Below, one piece after another: positions 37,574 to 48,357 of a stretch of DNA of 64,000 nucleotides. The notes beneath the pieces were generated by a model. That model saw only the letters and a list, made by a program, of their open reading frames with translations, had not been told where the DNA came from and ran no database searches. Position 1 is the stretch's first letter. Every line of letters starts with the position of its first letter. Made by a program: the position numbers and the translations under genes. This DNA comes from an uncultured Gammaproteobacteria bacterium (GTDB lineage Bacteria > Pseudomonadota > Gammaproteobacteria > Arenicellales > JAANXG01), in NCBI GenBank assembly GCA_947258975.1, contig CAMYKK010000015.1, positions 1 to 64,000 of the forward strand, written 5' to 3'.

Positions 37574-40500
37574 GCGCACGGATATCGACAGCGTATTGAT
37601 CGTTGGCGCCGGACCGATCGTAATCGGGCAAGCCTGTGAATTTGATTACTCCGGTGTGCAGGCCTGCAAGGCATTAAAGGAGGAGGGATATCGGATTATC
37701 CTGGTGAACTCGAATCCGGCCACCATCATGACCGATCCCGGATTCGCCGATGCCACCTATATCGAGCCGATTCAGTGGCGCACGGTCGCCAAGATCATCG
37801 AGCGCGAGCGCCCCGATGTGCTGTTGCCGACCATGGGGGGGCAAACCGGGCTGAACTGTGCTCTTGATCTCGTGCGTCAAGGCACACTCGAGGAATTTTC
37901 AGTCGAGTTAATCGGCGCCAGCAGTGAGGCAATCGATAAGGCTGAAGATCGGCAATTGTTTAAACAAGCCATGCATCGCATTGGATTGGAGACCGTGCAC
38001 GGAGCATTGGCACACAGTATGGAAGAGGCGTTTCAGGTTCAGGCGATGGTCGGATACCCGGCTATTATCCGCCCGTCGTTTACGCTCGGCGGTACCGGCG
38101 GGGGTATCGCATACAACAAAGACGAGTTTTTAGAAATATGTGACCGGGGTCTGGAGGCTTCGCCAACCAAAGAATTGCTCATCGAGGAATGCATCTTCGG
38201 TTGGAAGGAATTTGAAATGGAGGTGGTGCGGGACCACAAAGATAACTGCATAATTGTTTGCTCCATTGAGAATGTTGATCCGATGGGGATGCATACCGGG
38301 GACTCGATCACCGTTGCGCCGGCGCAGACTCTGACCGATAAGGAATATCAAATTATGCGGGATGCGAGCATTGCGGTGTTACGTGAGATCGGTGTCGATA
38401 CCGGCGGATCAAACGTGCAGTTTGCGGTGAATCCGGAAAATGGGCGTATGGTCATTATCGAGATGAATCCACGCGTCTCACGTTCTTCGGCGCTGGCCTC
38501 CAAGGCCACTGGATTCCCGATCGCCAAAGTGGCGGCAAAGCTGGCGGTGGGATATACGCTTGATGAATTGCGCAACGAAATCACTGGCGGTGCGACGCCG
38601 GCGTCGTTCGAGCCCTCCATCGATTACGTAGTGACAAAAATACCAAGGTTCGATTTTGAAAAGTTTCCGCAGGCCAATAGCGTGCTCACTACGCAGATGA
38701 AATCCGTAGGTGAGGTAATGGCGATTGGCCGCACATTTCAGGAGTCGCTACAAAAGGCGATTCGCGGTCTGGAGATCGGCGCCTACGGCCTCGAACCGCA
38801 ACTAGACAGTGATGAACGGAGCGGCACTAAAGAAACCCTCGTGCAAGCACTGCGTGTGCCAGGGGCCAAACGGCTGTGGTATATGGCTGACGCGTTTCGA
38901 TTCGGGATGAGTGTTGAAGAAGTGTACGCTCTCACCGGCATAGACCCATGGTTTCTCGCTGACATTGAAGACCTGGTGCATATGGAGCGTGAGATCAAGC
39001 CCGGCGCTTCAATCGATCGTAATAGGTTGTGGCAATGGAAGCGCAAAGGCTTTTCTGATCGGTATTTGGCGGTGCTGCTCGGAATCAATGAGCAAGCGTT
39101 TCGCGCCCTGCGTCATGGTCAGGGTGTTCGACCCGTGTATAAACGCGTGGATTCTTGTGCCGCGGAATTTGCGACCGCCACCGCGTATATGTATTCAAGC
39201 TATGATGAAGAATGCGAGTCGGAGGCGCATGACACAGCAAAGATTATCGTTCTCGGTGGCGGCCCGAATCGTATCGGCCAGGGAATCGAGTTTGATTATT
39301 GTTGTGTGCACGCAGCAATGGCGCTGCGCGAAGATGGTTATGAGACCATCATGATTAACTGTAATCCAGAAACAGTCTCCACCGATTATGACACGTCGGA
39401 CCGATTGTTTTTCGAACCGTTGACGCTGGAGGACGTTCTGGAGGTTGTGCATATAGAAAACCCCACGGGCGTTATCGTGCAATACGGTGGGCAGACGCCG
39501 TTAAAACTCGCCCGTGATCTGGAAGCGGCCGGTACGCCGATCATCGGCACATCGCCACAGGCAATCCACGCGGCCGAAGACCGCGAACACTTCAAGAAAT
39601 TACTTCAAGACCTCGGACTGCTGCAGCCGCCCAACCGTACTGCAACCAGTGCCGCCGAAGCGCTGCGTTTGGCCGAGGAGATAGGCTACCCCTTGGTGGT
39701 TCGGCCATCCTACGTGCTTGGCGGACGCGCGATGGAGATAGTCCACGGCCGGGATGATCTGGAACGCTACATGCGAATGGCGATCGACGTCTCGAACGAG
39801 TCCCCGGTGTTACTCGACCGATTCTTGAGTGACGCCACGGAGGTTGATGTCGACGCGGTCTGTGACGGTGAGACGGTTATCGTCGGGGGCATCATGGAAC
39901 ATATTGAGGAAGCCGGTGTGCACTCGGGAGATTCGGCTTGTTCATTACCGCCATTCAGTTTGTCACCGGCTATTCAGGAGGCGTTGCGTGATCAGACGCG
40001 CAAGATGGCGTTGGCATTGAATGTGGTGGGTTTAATGAACGTTCAGTTTGCTGTCAAGGGAGATGAGATTTACGTATTAGAGGTCAATCCTCGCGCATCC
40101 CGAACTGTACCCTTTGTGTCCAAAGCGACGTCCCGGCCGCTGGCGAAGATCTCGGTACGCTGTATGGTGGGTAAAACCCTGGCCTCGCAAGGGGTGACTA
40201 AAGAGGTTGTACCCGATTACTATTCCGTCAAAGAAGCGGTATTTCCGTTTCTTAAATTTCCAGGGGTAGACACGATACTTGGGCCGGAGATGAAAAGTAC
40301 CGGTGAGGTAATGGGCATCGGTAAAAATTTTGGTGAGGCATTTCACAAGTCACAGCGCGCTGCGGGAGCGGAAATACCTAAAGCTGGAAGAGCGTTGATC
40401 TCGGTGAAAAAAAATGATCAACAGGCGGTGATTGAGATCGCCCGCTATCTCGCGGATAACGATTTTGAGTTAATTGCAACCAGCGGTACGGCGCGGGTTT

Positions 40501-40784
40501 TAATCGGTGCCGGCCTTGCGACGCAAACGGTAAACAAGGTAAAAGAGGGACGTCCGCACGTCGTCGATATGATAAAAAATCGAGAGATAGATTTGATCGT
40601 GAATACCACCGAGGGCAAACGGAGCCTCAAGGATTCCTACGCCATTAGACGTGAGGCGTTGCAGCACAAGGTCACATACTTCACTACCCTGGCCGCCGCA
40701 CGGGCCGCATGCGCTGCGCACAGCGTGTTAGGCGTCGAAACCGTGAACCGGCTGCAGGATTTGCATCAACAAGTAGCACAATGA
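37566..40784 (+). CDS. carB: Carbamoyl-phosphate synthase large subunit
   Basis: The 1072-residue subunit has two ATP-grasp halves (about 1-400 and 550-930), the oligomerisation domain between them, and a C-terminal MGS-like allosteric domain (about 935-1072; [28 protein letters not shown]). Motifs [13 protein letters not shown] and [13 protein letters not shown] mark the two halves. It makes carbamoyl phosphate from bicarbonate, ammonia and two ATP. Length is that of E. coli CarB. The stop overlaps greA by four bases. Confidence 0.97.
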   Translation: MPKRTDIDSVLIVGAGPIVIGQACEFDYSGVQACKALKEEGYRIILVNSNPATIMTDPGFADATYIEPIQWRTVAKIIERERPDVLLPTMGGQTGLNCALDLVRQGTLEEFSVELIGASSEAIDKAEDRQLFKQAMHRIGLETVHGALAHSMEEAFQVQAMVGYPAIIRPSFTLGGTGGGIAYNKDEFLEICDRGLEASPTKELLIEECIFGWKEFEMEVVRDHKDNCIIVCSIENVDPMGMHTGDSITVAPAQTLTDKEYQIMRDASIAVLREIGVDTGGSNVQFAVNPENGRMVIIEMNPRVSRSSALASKATGFPIAKVAAKLAVGYTLDELRNEITGGATPASFEPSIDYVVTKIPRFDFEKFPQANSVLTTQMKSVGEVMAIGRTFQESLQKAIRGLEIGAYGLEPQLDSDERSGTKETLVQALRVPGAKRLWYMADAFRFGMSVEEVYALTGIDPWFLADIEDLVHMEREIKPGASIDRNRLWQWKRKGFSDRYLAVLLGINEQAFRALRHGQGVRPVYKRVDSCAAEFATATAYMYSSYDEECESEAHDTAKIIVLGGGPNRIGQGIEFDYCCVHAAMALREDGYETIMINCNPETVSTDYDTSDRLFFEPLTLEDVLEVVHIENPTGVIVQYGGQTPLKLARDLEAAGTPIIGTSPQAIHAAEDREHFKKLLQDLGLLQPPNRTATSAAEALRLAEEIGYPLVVRPSYVLGGRAMEIVHGRDDLERYMRMAIDVSNESPVLLDRFLSDATEVDVDAVCDGETVIVGGIMEHIEEAGVHSGDSACSLPPFSLSPAIQEALRDQTRKMALALNVVGLMNVQFAVKGDEIYVLEVNPRASRTVPFVSKATSRPLAKISVRCMVGKTLASQGVTKEVVPDYYSVKEAVFPFLKFPGVDTILGPEMKSTGEVMGIGKNFGEAFHKSQRAAGAEIPKAGRALISVKKNDQQAVIEIARYLADNDFELIATSGTARVLIGAGLATQTVNKVKEGRPHVVDMIKNREIDLIVNTTEGKRSLKDSYAIRREALQHKVTYFTTLAAARAACAAHSVLGVETVNRLQDLHQQVAQ

Positions 40785-41257
40785 AACGCGTACTCCTGAC
40801 AACCGCCGGGGCGGACAAACTGCAAGACGAGTTGAAACGGCTGAAGTCCGTCGAGCGCCCGCGGGTGATACAGGCCATCGCTGAGGCCAGATCCCACGGC
40901 GATCTGTCGGAAAACGCCGAGTACGAGGCGGCCCGAAATCAGCAGGGTTTCATTGAGGGTCGCATCGCCGAATTAGAGTCTTATTTGGCCCGCGCGGAGG
41001 TGATCGATCCTACGCGCTTGAACGTAGCGGATACTGTGGTCTTTGGTACCTACGTCGATATATATGATATTCACAACGATGAGCGTGTGACCTATCAGAT
41101 TGTTGGTGACCTGGAAGTGGATCTCGACAATGCACAAATATCGTTCAGTTCTCCCATTGGACGTGCGTTGATAGGTAAACAAGTAGGTGAGGAAGTGGAA
41201 GTCAGCACTCCCGGCGGCGTCCGCGCGTACGAAATTCTCAAGATACGCGTTAGCTAA
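40781..41257 (+). CDS. greA: Transcription elongation factor GreA
   Basis: The 158-residue protein has an N-terminal coiled coil (about 1-75) with the tip acidic residues in [12 protein letters not shown] and a C-terminal FKBP-like domain ending [23 protein letters not shown]. GreA enters the secondary channel of RNA polymerase and promotes cleavage of backtracked transcripts. The ATG overlaps the carB stop (ATGA). The carB-greA order is typical of this lineage. Confidence 0.96.
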   Translation: MKRVLLTTAGADKLQDELKRLKSVERPRVIQAIAEARSHGDLSENAEYEAARNQQGFIEGRIAELESYLARAEVIDPTRLNVADTVVFGTYVDIYDIHNDERVTYQIVGDLEVDLDNAQISFSSPIGRALIGKQVGEEVEVSTPGGVRAYEILKIRVS

Positions 41258-41274
41258 TCAGGCTTTTCCTTTCT

Positions 41275-41775
41275 TTGGCCGGACTGCGAACACCTCTGGA
41301 ACGAATCCTGCTCTCGTTCTGGATCGGCGCTATGTGGGTCGTGGGTTATGTTGTCGCACCGACGTTATTTTCGATGTTGGAGCGCAGTGTGGCCGGTGAC
41401 GTTGTCGGCCGCTTGTTCGGTTACGTCAGCGTGATCGGATTCATTTCCGGTGGGTTATTGTTATCTTTTGCGGCGTTACTCGATCGTCGGCCGGGCTGGC
41501 TGCGTTCGTGGAACATCTGGATACTAGTCGTAATGCTGATGATTACCCTCGCAAGCCAATTTGTCGTAACGCCGCGGCTGACCGAATTGAAGCGCGCTGC
41601 CAGCGGTGATTTGGCTGCCAACCCATCATTGCAACGACGCTTCGCCACGCTGCACGGTGTCTCCAGCGCCTTGTTTGTCGTCAACAGCTTATTAGGACTG
41701 GTGTTGCTGGTTCGCTGGGGACGAGCCGGTCGCACAGACGTCGCCATGCCGAATCTGCCAGACCAAGAAAACTGA
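41275..41775 (+). CDS. DUF4149 membrane protein
   Basis: The 166-residue integral membrane protein has four hydrophobic segments (about 10-30, 48-68, 80-98, 130-150) and matches DUF4149/TMEM205-like proteins, with WIGAMWVVGYVVAPTLF, FVVTPRLTELKR and RFATLHGVSSALFVVN. The start used is TTG at 41275, as no ATG or GTG lies close upstream in frame. It sits 17 bases after greA, a placement seen in related genomes. Function unknown. Confidence 0.85.
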   Translation: MAGLRTPLERILLSFWIGAMWVVGYVVAPTLFSMLERSVAGDVVGRLFGYVSVIGFISGGLLLSFAALLDRRPGWLRSWNIWILVVMLMITLASQFVVTPRLTELKRAASGDLAANPSLQRRFATLHGVSSALFVVNSLLGLVLLVRWGRAGRTDVAMPNLPDQEN

Positions 41776-41820
41776 CTGTGGTGGGCGGGTGCGCCTCGTA
41801 GGCGCGAATAACTGAATCAT

Positions 41821-41969
41821 GGGGCTTGTCCCCGCACAGCAGGGGGCTTGTCCCCGCACAGCATGGGGCTTGTCCCCGCACAGCAGGGGGCTTGTCCCCG
41901 CACAGCAGGGGGCTTGTCCCCGCACAGCAGGGGGCTTGTCCCCGCACAGCAGGGGGCTTGTCCCCGCAC
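41821..41969. repeat. 22-bp tandem repeat array
   Basis: Six complete copies of a 22-bp unit beginning GGGGCTTGTCCCC run head to tail from 41821 to 41952, followed by a 17-base partial copy. Copies are identical apart from a single final-base change in the second. Each unit carries a palindromic GGGG-CTTGT-CCCC hairpin. The identity points to recent expansion. Confidence 0.95.
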
Positions 41970-42041
41970 TGCGACTCCGCGCAGCACAAGCACTGCGACT
42001 CCGCGCAGCACAAGCACTGCGACTCCGTGCAGCACAAGCAC
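41970..42041. repeat. 24-bp tandem repeat array
   Basis: Three copies of a 24-bp unit beginning TGCGACTCCG (41970-41993, 41994-42017, 42018-42041) follow directly on the 22-bp array; the third has one change. The unit resembles the CACTGCG.CTACGCGCAGCACAAG segment of the dispersed repeat at 56682-56707, so the array looks derived from that family. Confidence 0.92.
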
Positions 42042-42107
42042 AGCAGGGGGCTCAGCTGCGCGAGTGCTGCGCCGGCATCCGGGATTCTGGTGAGAAATGT
42101 GGGCTAG
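42042..42107. repeat. Dispersed repeat, copy B
   Basis: The 23 bases 42043-42065 match 35155-35177 exactly, with further similarity up to the stop codon of the minus-strand gene at 42104. The tandem arrays adjoin it on the left. Confidence 0.6.
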
Positions 42108-43348
42108 TGCAGCACCCGAACCTCGTCAATCTGTGCAATTGGCAAGCGGAATGTAGCGGAACCGCCCACCAGCTCTTGGGTCAGCACCAGAGCATCTTGG
42201 CTCACGACACTCAAATAAGCGTGGTGCAGTTTACCGTCCACGGTGCGAATCTTGAGCAGTCTGTTGACATGTTGATCCAGCTCGGCAACTGGAGTCGGTT
42301 TGTAGGTGTCGAGTAATACTTTGGGTTTGGCGTCTTCCTCCGGCTGTTCCTCCTCCTCGACGACGATCACCATTAATTCCTGGATGTTCTTTCCCGCGAT
42401 GTTCACGTCTAAACTGAGCCACTCGAGCAATTGACGAGGGTTCAGCGTCAACAGCGTCATCAAGTCAACTGGGTCTAAAGGATTGGCGCTGACGGTGATG
42501 TTGCCCGAGTCGGTAACGTACTGACGATATGCGGCTAACAGTTCGTCGCTCACTGGAAAACCGCTGTCGTCGGCGTGGGCTTTGACCTGGTCCAGATGCC
42601 GATCTACGAATGCTGCGCTCGTGACACCACTCAAGTCTGCGCAGTATTTGTTTCGGCGTTCGTTGAAGGACAAGTCCTCGATATTGATGGAGAAATCCTT
42701 GAGTTGCGGGATCTGCAACGACAACTGATCCCGTGAAGTCGGCGCCTGACTTCTCGGAATAGATAGGTCGAAGGCCAGGGATGTGGCATCCCTAATTCGA
42801 AACTTGACAAACAAGTCTACCGATTCCTTTACTCGATTGACCCCGTACTGAAATTCGGTATCCACTGAAAGTTGTTCATACCCCATCGCCAATAGATCGG
42901 TGGGACTGAAGAATTCACGTTCAGCGCATGCCAGCGCATCCAACGGTGTTCCAAATAGATTCGTTTTCTGATTGTTGGCCATCAACGATGCGATCTCTCC
43001 GTTGAGATCAATGGAGATTTGATTGAGCGATACTTCCAGCCGTTGCGGTAACTCTTCGGTAAAAACCTTTTTTCCCAGCTCGTAAAGATCCCGAATTCCG
43101 TTGGTGTGGACAAGCGCTGAACGAATGCGAATGGTGTCGCTCACTAAATGGGGCACTACGGTGATGCCGGTGACGCCGAACGGTTCATTGAGCGGCGCAC
43201 GGATATCCTCGTACTCGATCGTGGCCACAGGGGCCGCAGCTTTTTTTATGTCTTCCATATGGCTATAGATCGAATACCACAAATATCCCTTGACGCCGGC
43301 GTAAGCCAGGACCGGTAACAAAACCACCAAAATCAACAGCTTTCGCAA
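42104..43348 (-). CDS. Membrane-anchored protein of unknown function
   Basis: I do not recognise this 414-residue protein. It has an N-terminal hydrophobic anchor or uncleaved signal (LLILVVLLPVLAYAG, about 4-18), then a soluble, probably periplasmic region with no known motif, and an acidic run (EEEEQPEED) near 330. The frame stays open to 43576, but that overlaps the NRDE gene by about 200 bases. A TTG at 43348 preceded by GGGAGAAG is the likely start. Mixed alpha/beta text and several D/N-rich strands suggest an envelope structural or lipid-related role, but no function can be given. It ends within the dispersed repeat. Confidence 0.75.
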   Translation of the reverse strand: MRKLLILVVLLPVLAYAGVKGYLWYSIYSHMEDIKKAAAPVATIEYEDIRAPLNEPFGVTGITVVPHLVSDTIRIRSALVHTNGIRDLYELGKKVFTEELPQRLEVSLNQISIDLNGEIASLMANNQKTNLFGTPLDALACAEREFFSPTDLLAMGYEQLSVDTEFQYGVNRVKESVDLFVKFRIRDATSLAFDLSIPRSQAPTSRDQLSLQIPQLKDFSINIEDLSFNERRNKYCADLSGVTSAAFVDRHLDQVKAHADDSGFPVSDELLAAYRQYVTDSGNITVSANPLDPVDLMTLLTLNPRQLLEWLSLDVNIAGKNIQELMVIVVEEEEQPEEDAKPKVLLDTYKPTPVAELDQHVNRLLKIRTVDGKLHHAYLSVVSQDALVLTQELVGGSATFRLPIAQIDEVRVLH

Positions 43349-43379
43349 CGCACTTCTCCCGACATATAACTGCTTATGA

Positions 43380-44165
43380 TTATAGCCTGTGAATAGTGAA
43401 ACTGTGTGACGTCGTCTGAAAAGTTTCCGGTGAAGGTAGGCGGTCCGCGGATGATTGGAAACTGCGCTCGATGAATTGAACGCGATGTTCCCGGTCCACG
43501 AGGATAATGGTGGAGCTTCGGGTTCCGTAGTCGCGGCTGCTGATGAATGCGGGTGACAGTAGACGTTCCAATTCATCGCCGATTCCGGTGTCCGGTAAGC
43601 CCGTAACCGCTTGGTGCTGATTGCTGAGTAAGCTAAATAAACTCGGGACGCTCAGATCGCCGTCTGGTTCCAGCAGTTTATTGAGGCGGTTCTTGCCTTC
43701 CGTTAGCTTCGGCCACGGCGAGTCGAGCAGATGGTTGCTGAGACCGTAGACACCGTCACTGCAAACCTGTGGATCACTGCCGCGGTTCGAGTAATGAATG
43801 GTGTGGGCAGGATCGGCGATAATCAGATTGAAACCCGCGTACTGGTCGCCGCGGTGATACACTTTGTCGATGTAGTGCTCGGCAGCATCCTCACCAACCA
43901 GATAATCTCGAATCAAGTGTCCTCGAGAACTGTCATGTTGCCTGCTGGTGATCTCGCGATAGTTGGTTACGGCACCCCAACGGCCATCGTGGGTAATGCC
44001 CAACCAAGTGCCGCCCTGCTCAAGGTCGCGGCCGCCGAGTACATGAGGTGCGTTGGCCCAAAACCGCGCCGTTTCCGTTGGACGCCGGTAAAATTCGTCG
44101 CGGTTCGCGGCTATCACTAGTCGGTAGCAAGGGTGTCGATTAGCAGCAAAGAACAATAGGCACAT
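43380..44165 (-). CDS. NRDE (TANGO2-like) family protein
   Basis: The 261-residue protein starts MCLLFFA and carries the family-defining NRDE motif (IAANRDEFYRRPT), with GGRDLEQGGTWLGI and GHLIRDYL segments. Cys2 could become an N-terminal nucleophile, as in Ntn hydrolase folds to which TANGO2 is compared. The family is linked to haem or Golgi functions in eukaryotes; the bacterial role is unclear. The ATG at 44165 is chosen over one 21 residues upstream because family members begin with MCL. Confidence 0.88.
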   Translation of the reverse strand: MCLLFFAANRHPCYRLVIAANRDEFYRRPTETARFWANAPHVLGGRDLEQGGTWLGITHDGRWGAVTNYREITSRQHDSSRGHLIRDYLVGEDAAEHYIDKVYHRGDQYAGFNLIIADPAHTIHYSNRGSDPQVCSDGVYGLSNHLLDSPWPKLTEGKNRLNKLLEPDGDLSVPSLFSLLSNQHQAVTGLPDTGIGDELERLLSPAFISSRDYGTRSSTIILVDREHRVQFIERSFQSSADRLPSPETFQTTSHSFTIHRL

Positions 44166-44176
44166 GACCTGCAGCA

Positions 44177-44470
44177 TTAATGTGGCAGCCTGATGACAGG
44201 CTCGTCCGCGGCGCGATAGATCACGCAAATATGGCCAATTAATTGTACTAAGTCAGTGTGGGACCGGGTGCAAATCCGTGTCGCCAAGTCCCGCCGCTCA
44301 TCGCGGCTGGAAGCCGGTAACTTTATTTTCAGCAGCTCGTGATGTTGCAAGGCAGAGTCGATTTCCTGTATGACTCGGTCACTCAATCCACCGGTGCCCA
44401 CGGTTACGGAGACTTTGCAATGATGCGCGAGGCTGCGTAGTAAATGTTTTTGCTTGCCTGTTAACGGCAT
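44177..44470 (-). CDS. yhbY: CRS1-YhbY RNA-binding protein
   Basis: The 97-residue protein matches YhbY: LTGKQKHLLRSLAHH, the VGTGGLSDRVIQEIDSAL helix, HELLKIKLPA and the LIGHICVIYRA strand. YhbY binds the 50S precursor. It is divergent from rlmE-ftsH, a conserved gammaproteobacterial arrangement. The ATG at 44470 gives the family-typical start; a longer frame upstream is not needed. Confidence 0.94.
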   Translation of the reverse strand: MPLTGKQKHLLRSLAHHCKVSVTVGTGGLSDRVIQEIDSALQHHELLKIKLPASSRDERRDLATRICTRSHTDLVQLIGHICVIYRAADEPVIRLPH

Positions 44471-44506
44471 GGTCTCACGACAAATCTTGTCACGATAAAC
44501 ACGATA

Positions 44507-45172
44507 GTGAAGGCAAGAAAGCACAAAGGCAATAAATGGTTGCAGCGACATGCACGAGACGCTTATGTACGTCGGGCGAAAGTGGATGGTTATCGCTCAC
44601 GGGCGGTGTATAAGTTGATCGAAATCGACCGGCGCGACCGCTTGCTGTGTCCGGGGCTGACGGTAGTGGAACTCGGGGCGGCCCCCGGGAGTTGGTCGCA
44701 GTACGTCCGGGAACGGATAAGTCCTGGCGGGACTCTGATCGCGGTTGACACTCAAGACATGGCGCCGCTTGCAGGAGTGACACTGGTGCGTGGCGATATC
44801 GCTGACGTGGCGGTCAAACAACAGATTATCGAGCAACTCGGCGGGGGCGGGCGCGCCGATCTTGTAATCTCCGATATGGCCCCCAATATGAGTGGTATAC
44901 GCGTGCTCGATCAGGCCCGTGCCATGACCCTTCTTGACGACAGTTTGGCAACGGCGATCGCGGTCCTGGCACGCGGCGGCCGTTTGCTGGTCAAGCTGTT
45001 CGCCGGCGAAGATGTGAACGTATTTCGCAAGCGCTGTGAACTATACTTTCGCAAATGTGTGATACGTAAGCCTGCCGCCTCGAGGGCGAGGAGCCGTGAA
45101 ATGTATCTGTTTGCGCAAGGTTTTATCGCTGATACCGACGCTAATGCTGTTGTACGTAGGGCTAAACCGTAG
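44507..45172 (+). CDS. rlmE: 23S rRNA 2'-O-methyltransferase RlmE
   Basis: The 221-residue SAM-dependent enzyme methylates U2552 of 23S rRNA. It has basic N-terminal RNA contacts (KHKGNKWLQRHARDAYVRRA), the SAM motif VVELGAAPGSWSQY, and the K-D-K-E tetrad in AVYKL (K36), SDMAPN, VKLF and SREMYL. GTG start at 44507; the ribosome site is weak. It precedes ftsH, as in E. coli. Confidence 0.95.
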   Translation: MKARKHKGNKWLQRHARDAYVRRAKVDGYRSRAVYKLIEIDRRDRLLCPGLTVVELGAAPGSWSQYVRERISPGGTLIAVDTQDMAPLAGVTLVRGDIADVAVKQQIIEQLGGGGRADLVISDMAPNMSGIRVLDQARAMTLLDDSLATAIAVLARGGRLLVKLFAGEDVNVFRKRCELYFRKCVIRKPAASRARSREMYLFAQGFIADTDANAVVRRAKP

Positions 45173-45278
45173 CAGAATGCTACCGGGAACCATTGAATAC
45201 CTTAATTGGTCAACCATATATCCGATCCAGTAAAGTGACTTCACAAATTGTGACGGCAATGCATTTTAGGATGGCAGT

Positions 45279-47192
45279 TTGAACAACCTTACCAAAAACC
45301 TGATTTTGTGGTTAGTGATCGCCATGGTGTTGATGGCGGTCTTTAACAACTTCGCGCCTCGCGAATCGGCGCGCAGTCAGAAGATTGAATATTCGACCTT
45401 TCTCCAGGAAGTCAAAGAGGGGCGCATAAAACGCGTCACTATCGAGGGCAAAAACATCTATGCAGAGACCTCGTCTGGACAATCCTTGATGACCTACGCG
45501 CCGGATGACCGGGGTTTGGTGGGTGATTTGATCGAAAGTGGAGTGCAGATTGAAGCCCGGCCGGAAGAGTCTCCGTCCATCTTCACGCAAATCCTGGTTC
45601 ATTGGTTCCCGCTGCTGTTGATCATAGGCGTGTGGATCTATTTGATGCGGCAGATGCAAGGCGGTGGCGGCCGCGGCGCGTTGAGTTTCGGCAAGAGCCG
45701 GGCACGTCTGCTCACAGAGGAGACGAACAAGATTACGTTCGAGGACGTCGCCGGTGTTGAGGAGGCAAAGGAGGAGGTCGGGGAGTTGGTCGAATTTCTC
45801 AGGGAACCCTCAAAGTTTCAAAAGCTCGGAGGACGTATTCCCCGCGGTGTCCTCATGACCGGTAACCCGGGTACCGGCAAGACCTTGCTGGCGAAGGCAA
45901 TCGCCGGCGAAGCCAAAGTGCCGTTTTTCTCGATCTCCGGTTCTGATTTTGTCGAAATGTTTGTCGGCGTGGGTGCATCCCGGGTACGGGACATGTTTGA
46001 ACAGGCGAAAAAGCACGCGCCGTGCATTATCTTCATAGACGAGATCGATGCGGTCGGTCGGCAGCGCGGCGCCGGTTTGGGCGGCGGGCATGATGAACGG
46101 GAACAGACCTTAAACCAATTGCTCGTTGAAATGGACGGGTTCGAGGGCAACGAGGGCGTCATTGTGATCGCGGCAACCAACCGGCCGGACGTGCTTGATC
46201 CAGCCTTACTGCGGCCTGGGCGGTTTGACCGGCAGGTGCACGTTCCATTGCCGGATATTCGCGGCCGCGAACAGATCCTCAAGGTGCATATGCGTAAAGT
46301 CCCAGTGGCGGACAATGTCGATTCAAATGTCATCGCCCGCGGTACGCCGGGATTCTCTGGCGCCGATCTGGCTAATCTGGTTAATGAGGCGGCATTGTTC
46401 GCGGCGCGCGCCGGCAAGAAGCTCGTGAATATGGAAGACTTCGAAAAGGCCAAGGACAAGGTGATTATGGGCGTCGAGCGGCGCTCGATCGTCATGCCGG
46501 AACACGAGCGTCTGAATACCGCATATCACGAATCCGGCCATACCGTGGTTGCAAAGGTATTGGAAAATACCGATCCGGTGCACAAAGTCACCATTATTCC
46601 ACGCGGGCGCGCGCTGGGTGTCACCATGCAGTTACCGGAGGAAGACCGTTACAGCCACGATCGCGAATATCTGCTCGCCAGGATTGCCGTGCTGATGGGT
46701 GGCCGGATAGCGGAAGAGTTGTTTATGAAACAAATGACGACCGGCGCTTCCAACGATTTCGAGCAGGCCACCGAGCTGGCTCACAAGATGGTGGCGCGGT
46801 GGGGAATGAGTGACGACATGGGCCCCCGGGTGTATGGTGATAACGAAGCCGAGGTATTTCTGGGTCGTGATGTGATGACGCATCGTAATCTGAGCGAGGC
46901 CACCGCCCGGCAAATTGATGCCGAGATCACGCGCATTATTGACGAGCAATATGCCCGTGCGCGCAAGATACTCGAAAACGATCACGACAAAGTTGAGGCA
47001 ATGGCCCAAGCGTTGATGGAGTGGGAAACTCTGGAGTCCCACCAAATTGAAGATATTATGGCCGGCAAGGAACCCAAGCCACCGCAGGATCTAGGCGGGA
47101 CGCCACCAAGTCCGCCATCGGAGAAGGAAACACACCAAGACCGACCTGAGGTTAAGCCGCGACTCGATGAGCCGGCCGGCGACCAGCCCTGA
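45279..47192 (+). CDS. ftsH: ATP-dependent zinc metalloprotease FtsH
   Basis: The 637-residue membrane protease has two N-terminal membrane helices (about 6-25 and 101-121), a periplasmic segment between, and an AAA domain with Walker A GNPGTGKT (195-202; the usual second residue is Pro), Walker [12 protein letters not shown], second region of homology [20 protein letters not shown], and zinc motif HESGH (417-421). It degrades unstable membrane and cytoplasmic proteins. TTG start with an AGGATGG ribosome site. The tail is Pro/Glu-rich. It overlaps folP by 26 bases. Confidence 0.96.
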   Translation: MNNLTKNLILWLVIAMVLMAVFNNFAPRESARSQKIEYSTFLQEVKEGRIKRVTIEGKNIYAETSSGQSLMTYAPDDRGLVGDLIESGVQIEARPEESPSIFTQILVHWFPLLLIIGVWIYLMRQMQGGGGRGALSFGKSRARLLTEETNKITFEDVAGVEEAKEEVGELVEFLREPSKFQKLGGRIPRGVLMTGNPGTGKTLLAKAIAGEAKVPFFSISGSDFVEMFVGVGASRVRDMFEQAKKHAPCIIFIDEIDAVGRQRGAGLGGGHDEREQTLNQLLVEMDGFEGNEGVIVIAATNRPDVLDPALLRPGRFDRQVHVPLPDIRGREQILKVHMRKVPVADNVDSNVIARGTPGFSGADLANLVNEAALFAARAGKKLVNMEDFEKAKDKVIMGVERRSIVMPEHERLNTAYHESGHTVVAKVLENTDPVHKVTIIPRGRALGVTMQLPEEDRYSHDREYLLARIAVLMGGRIAEELFMKQMTTGASNDFEQATELAHKMVARWGMSDDMGPRVYGDNEAEVFLGRDVMTHRNLSEATARQIDAEITRIIDEQYARARKILENDHDKVEAMAQALMEWETLESHQIEDIMAGKEPKPPQDLGGTPPSPPSEKETHQDRPEVKPRLDEPAGDQP

Positions 47193-48033
47193 GTACCCCA
47201 TCTCATCGCTGAACTGCGGCCGCCGCACGCTGGATCTGCGGCGCGCAGCCATAATGGGGGTATTGAACGTTACCCCCGATTCTTTCTCCGACGGCGGCAG
47301 GTTCATGGCTCCGGAGGTGGCGCTGCGGCATGCCGAACAAATGGTCGCCGAGGGCGCCGACATCATCGATGTCGGGGGCGAGTCGACCCGCCCCGGGGCA
47401 CAACAGATCAGTGTGCAACAGGAGTTGGACCGGGTTATCCCGGTTGTCGAAGCCCTGCATAATGTCGTAGCGGTACCCATCTCTATAGACACCTCGAAAC
47501 CGGAAGTCATGCGCCAAGCGACGGCAGCTGGGGCGGCCCTGATCAATGATGTCTATGGTTTACGCAGGGAGGGTGCGTTGGCGGCCGCGGCAGCGTCCGG
47601 CGTGCCCGTTTGCGTCATGCATATGCAGGGTGATCCGCATACCATGCAACAGTCGCCGGCCTATGAAGATGTCGTGGCGGAGGTGATCGCGTTTCTGTCA
47701 GCAAGGCGTGATGAGTGTGTCGCCGCGGGTATTCCGCCCGCTTCGATCGTCGTGGATCCAGGATTCGGGTTTGGTAAAACCGTGGCGCATAATATTGCGC
47801 TGCTGCGCCATCTCGATGCCCTGACCGCCTTGGGTGCACCGATACTAGTGGGATTGTCCCGCAAATCGTTGATCGGCAGCGTGCTCGATTTGCCCATCGA
47901 CGACCGGGCAGCAGCGAGTGTTGCCCTGGCGTTGCTTGCGGTGCAGCATGGCGCCAATATCGTGCGGGTCCACGACGTTAAGCTGACCAGGGATGCGGTA
48001 CGCATGATGGAGGCGGTCGTCCGGCACAATTGA
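47167..48033 (+). CDS. folP: Dihydropteroate synthase
   Basis: The 288-residue TIM-barrel enzyme joins p-aminobenzoate to the pterin pyrophosphate in folate synthesis, the sulfonamide target. Motifs: [74 protein letters not shown]. The ATG at 47167 lies inside the ftsH end, giving a 26-base overlap. The ftsH-folP-glmM order is conserved. Confidence 0.95.
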   Translation: MSRPATSPEYPISSLNCGRRTLDLRRAAIMGVLNVTPDSFSDGGRFMAPEVALRHAEQMVAEGADIIDVGGESTRPGAQQISVQQELDRVIPVVEALHNVVAVPISIDTSKPEVMRQATAAGAALINDVYGLRREGALAAAAASGVPVCVMHMQGDPHTMQQSPAYEDVVAEVIAFLSARRDECVAAGIPPASIVVDPGFGFGKTVAHNIALLRHLDALTALGAPILVGLSRKSLIGSVLDLPIDDRAAASVALALLAVQHGANIVRVHDVKLTRDAVRMMEAVVRHN

Positions 48034-48357
48034 TGGTTTTTTGTCCAACATCTTGGCAAAATACCGTGTTAACGTTATCACCGGTACTAACCCGTAGTCG
48101 CGCCACGGCGGCGCGAACAAGACCTGATGCTATTTGAAATAGATAAATCAACTGATGTTCGGCGCTGCGTTTTACACCCCGAGCCGGGCCTGAGCCGGCG
48201 CGTGCTTGGTGGTAAATTGCTGCACTTACGCGGCACTCAAACCATAGCCACCGCCATGGGTTTCACTCCAGCGCCGCGACCAACCGGGCCATCCCAACGC
48301 CGCCATCCCGGATTCCTCAGACAACGAGCGGACTAAGTTTCTGCATTCCGAAGTACC
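48034..48357. other. Gene-free spacer between folP and glmM
   Basis: About 320 bases separate genes that are often near contiguous. A TCGCGC/GCGCGA hairpin occurs near 48098-48116. The stretch around 48270-48325 has CCATCCCGGATTCCT-like text resembling parts of the dispersed repeats, too diverged to call a copy. No gene is supported. Confidence 0.45.

Noticed and set aside
41821-42041. CRISPR array
   Set aside because: Units are contiguous with no unique spacers, and no cas genes are present.
41819-42316. Long open frames in several frames and on both strands across the tandem array
   Set aside because: They arise because a 22-bp repeat lacking stops keeps every frame open. They have no ribosome site or known domain and run into the antisense of a real gene.
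48127-48336. Small plus-strand frame between folP and glmM
   Set aside because: Low-complexity translation of repeat-like DNA without a ribosome site.
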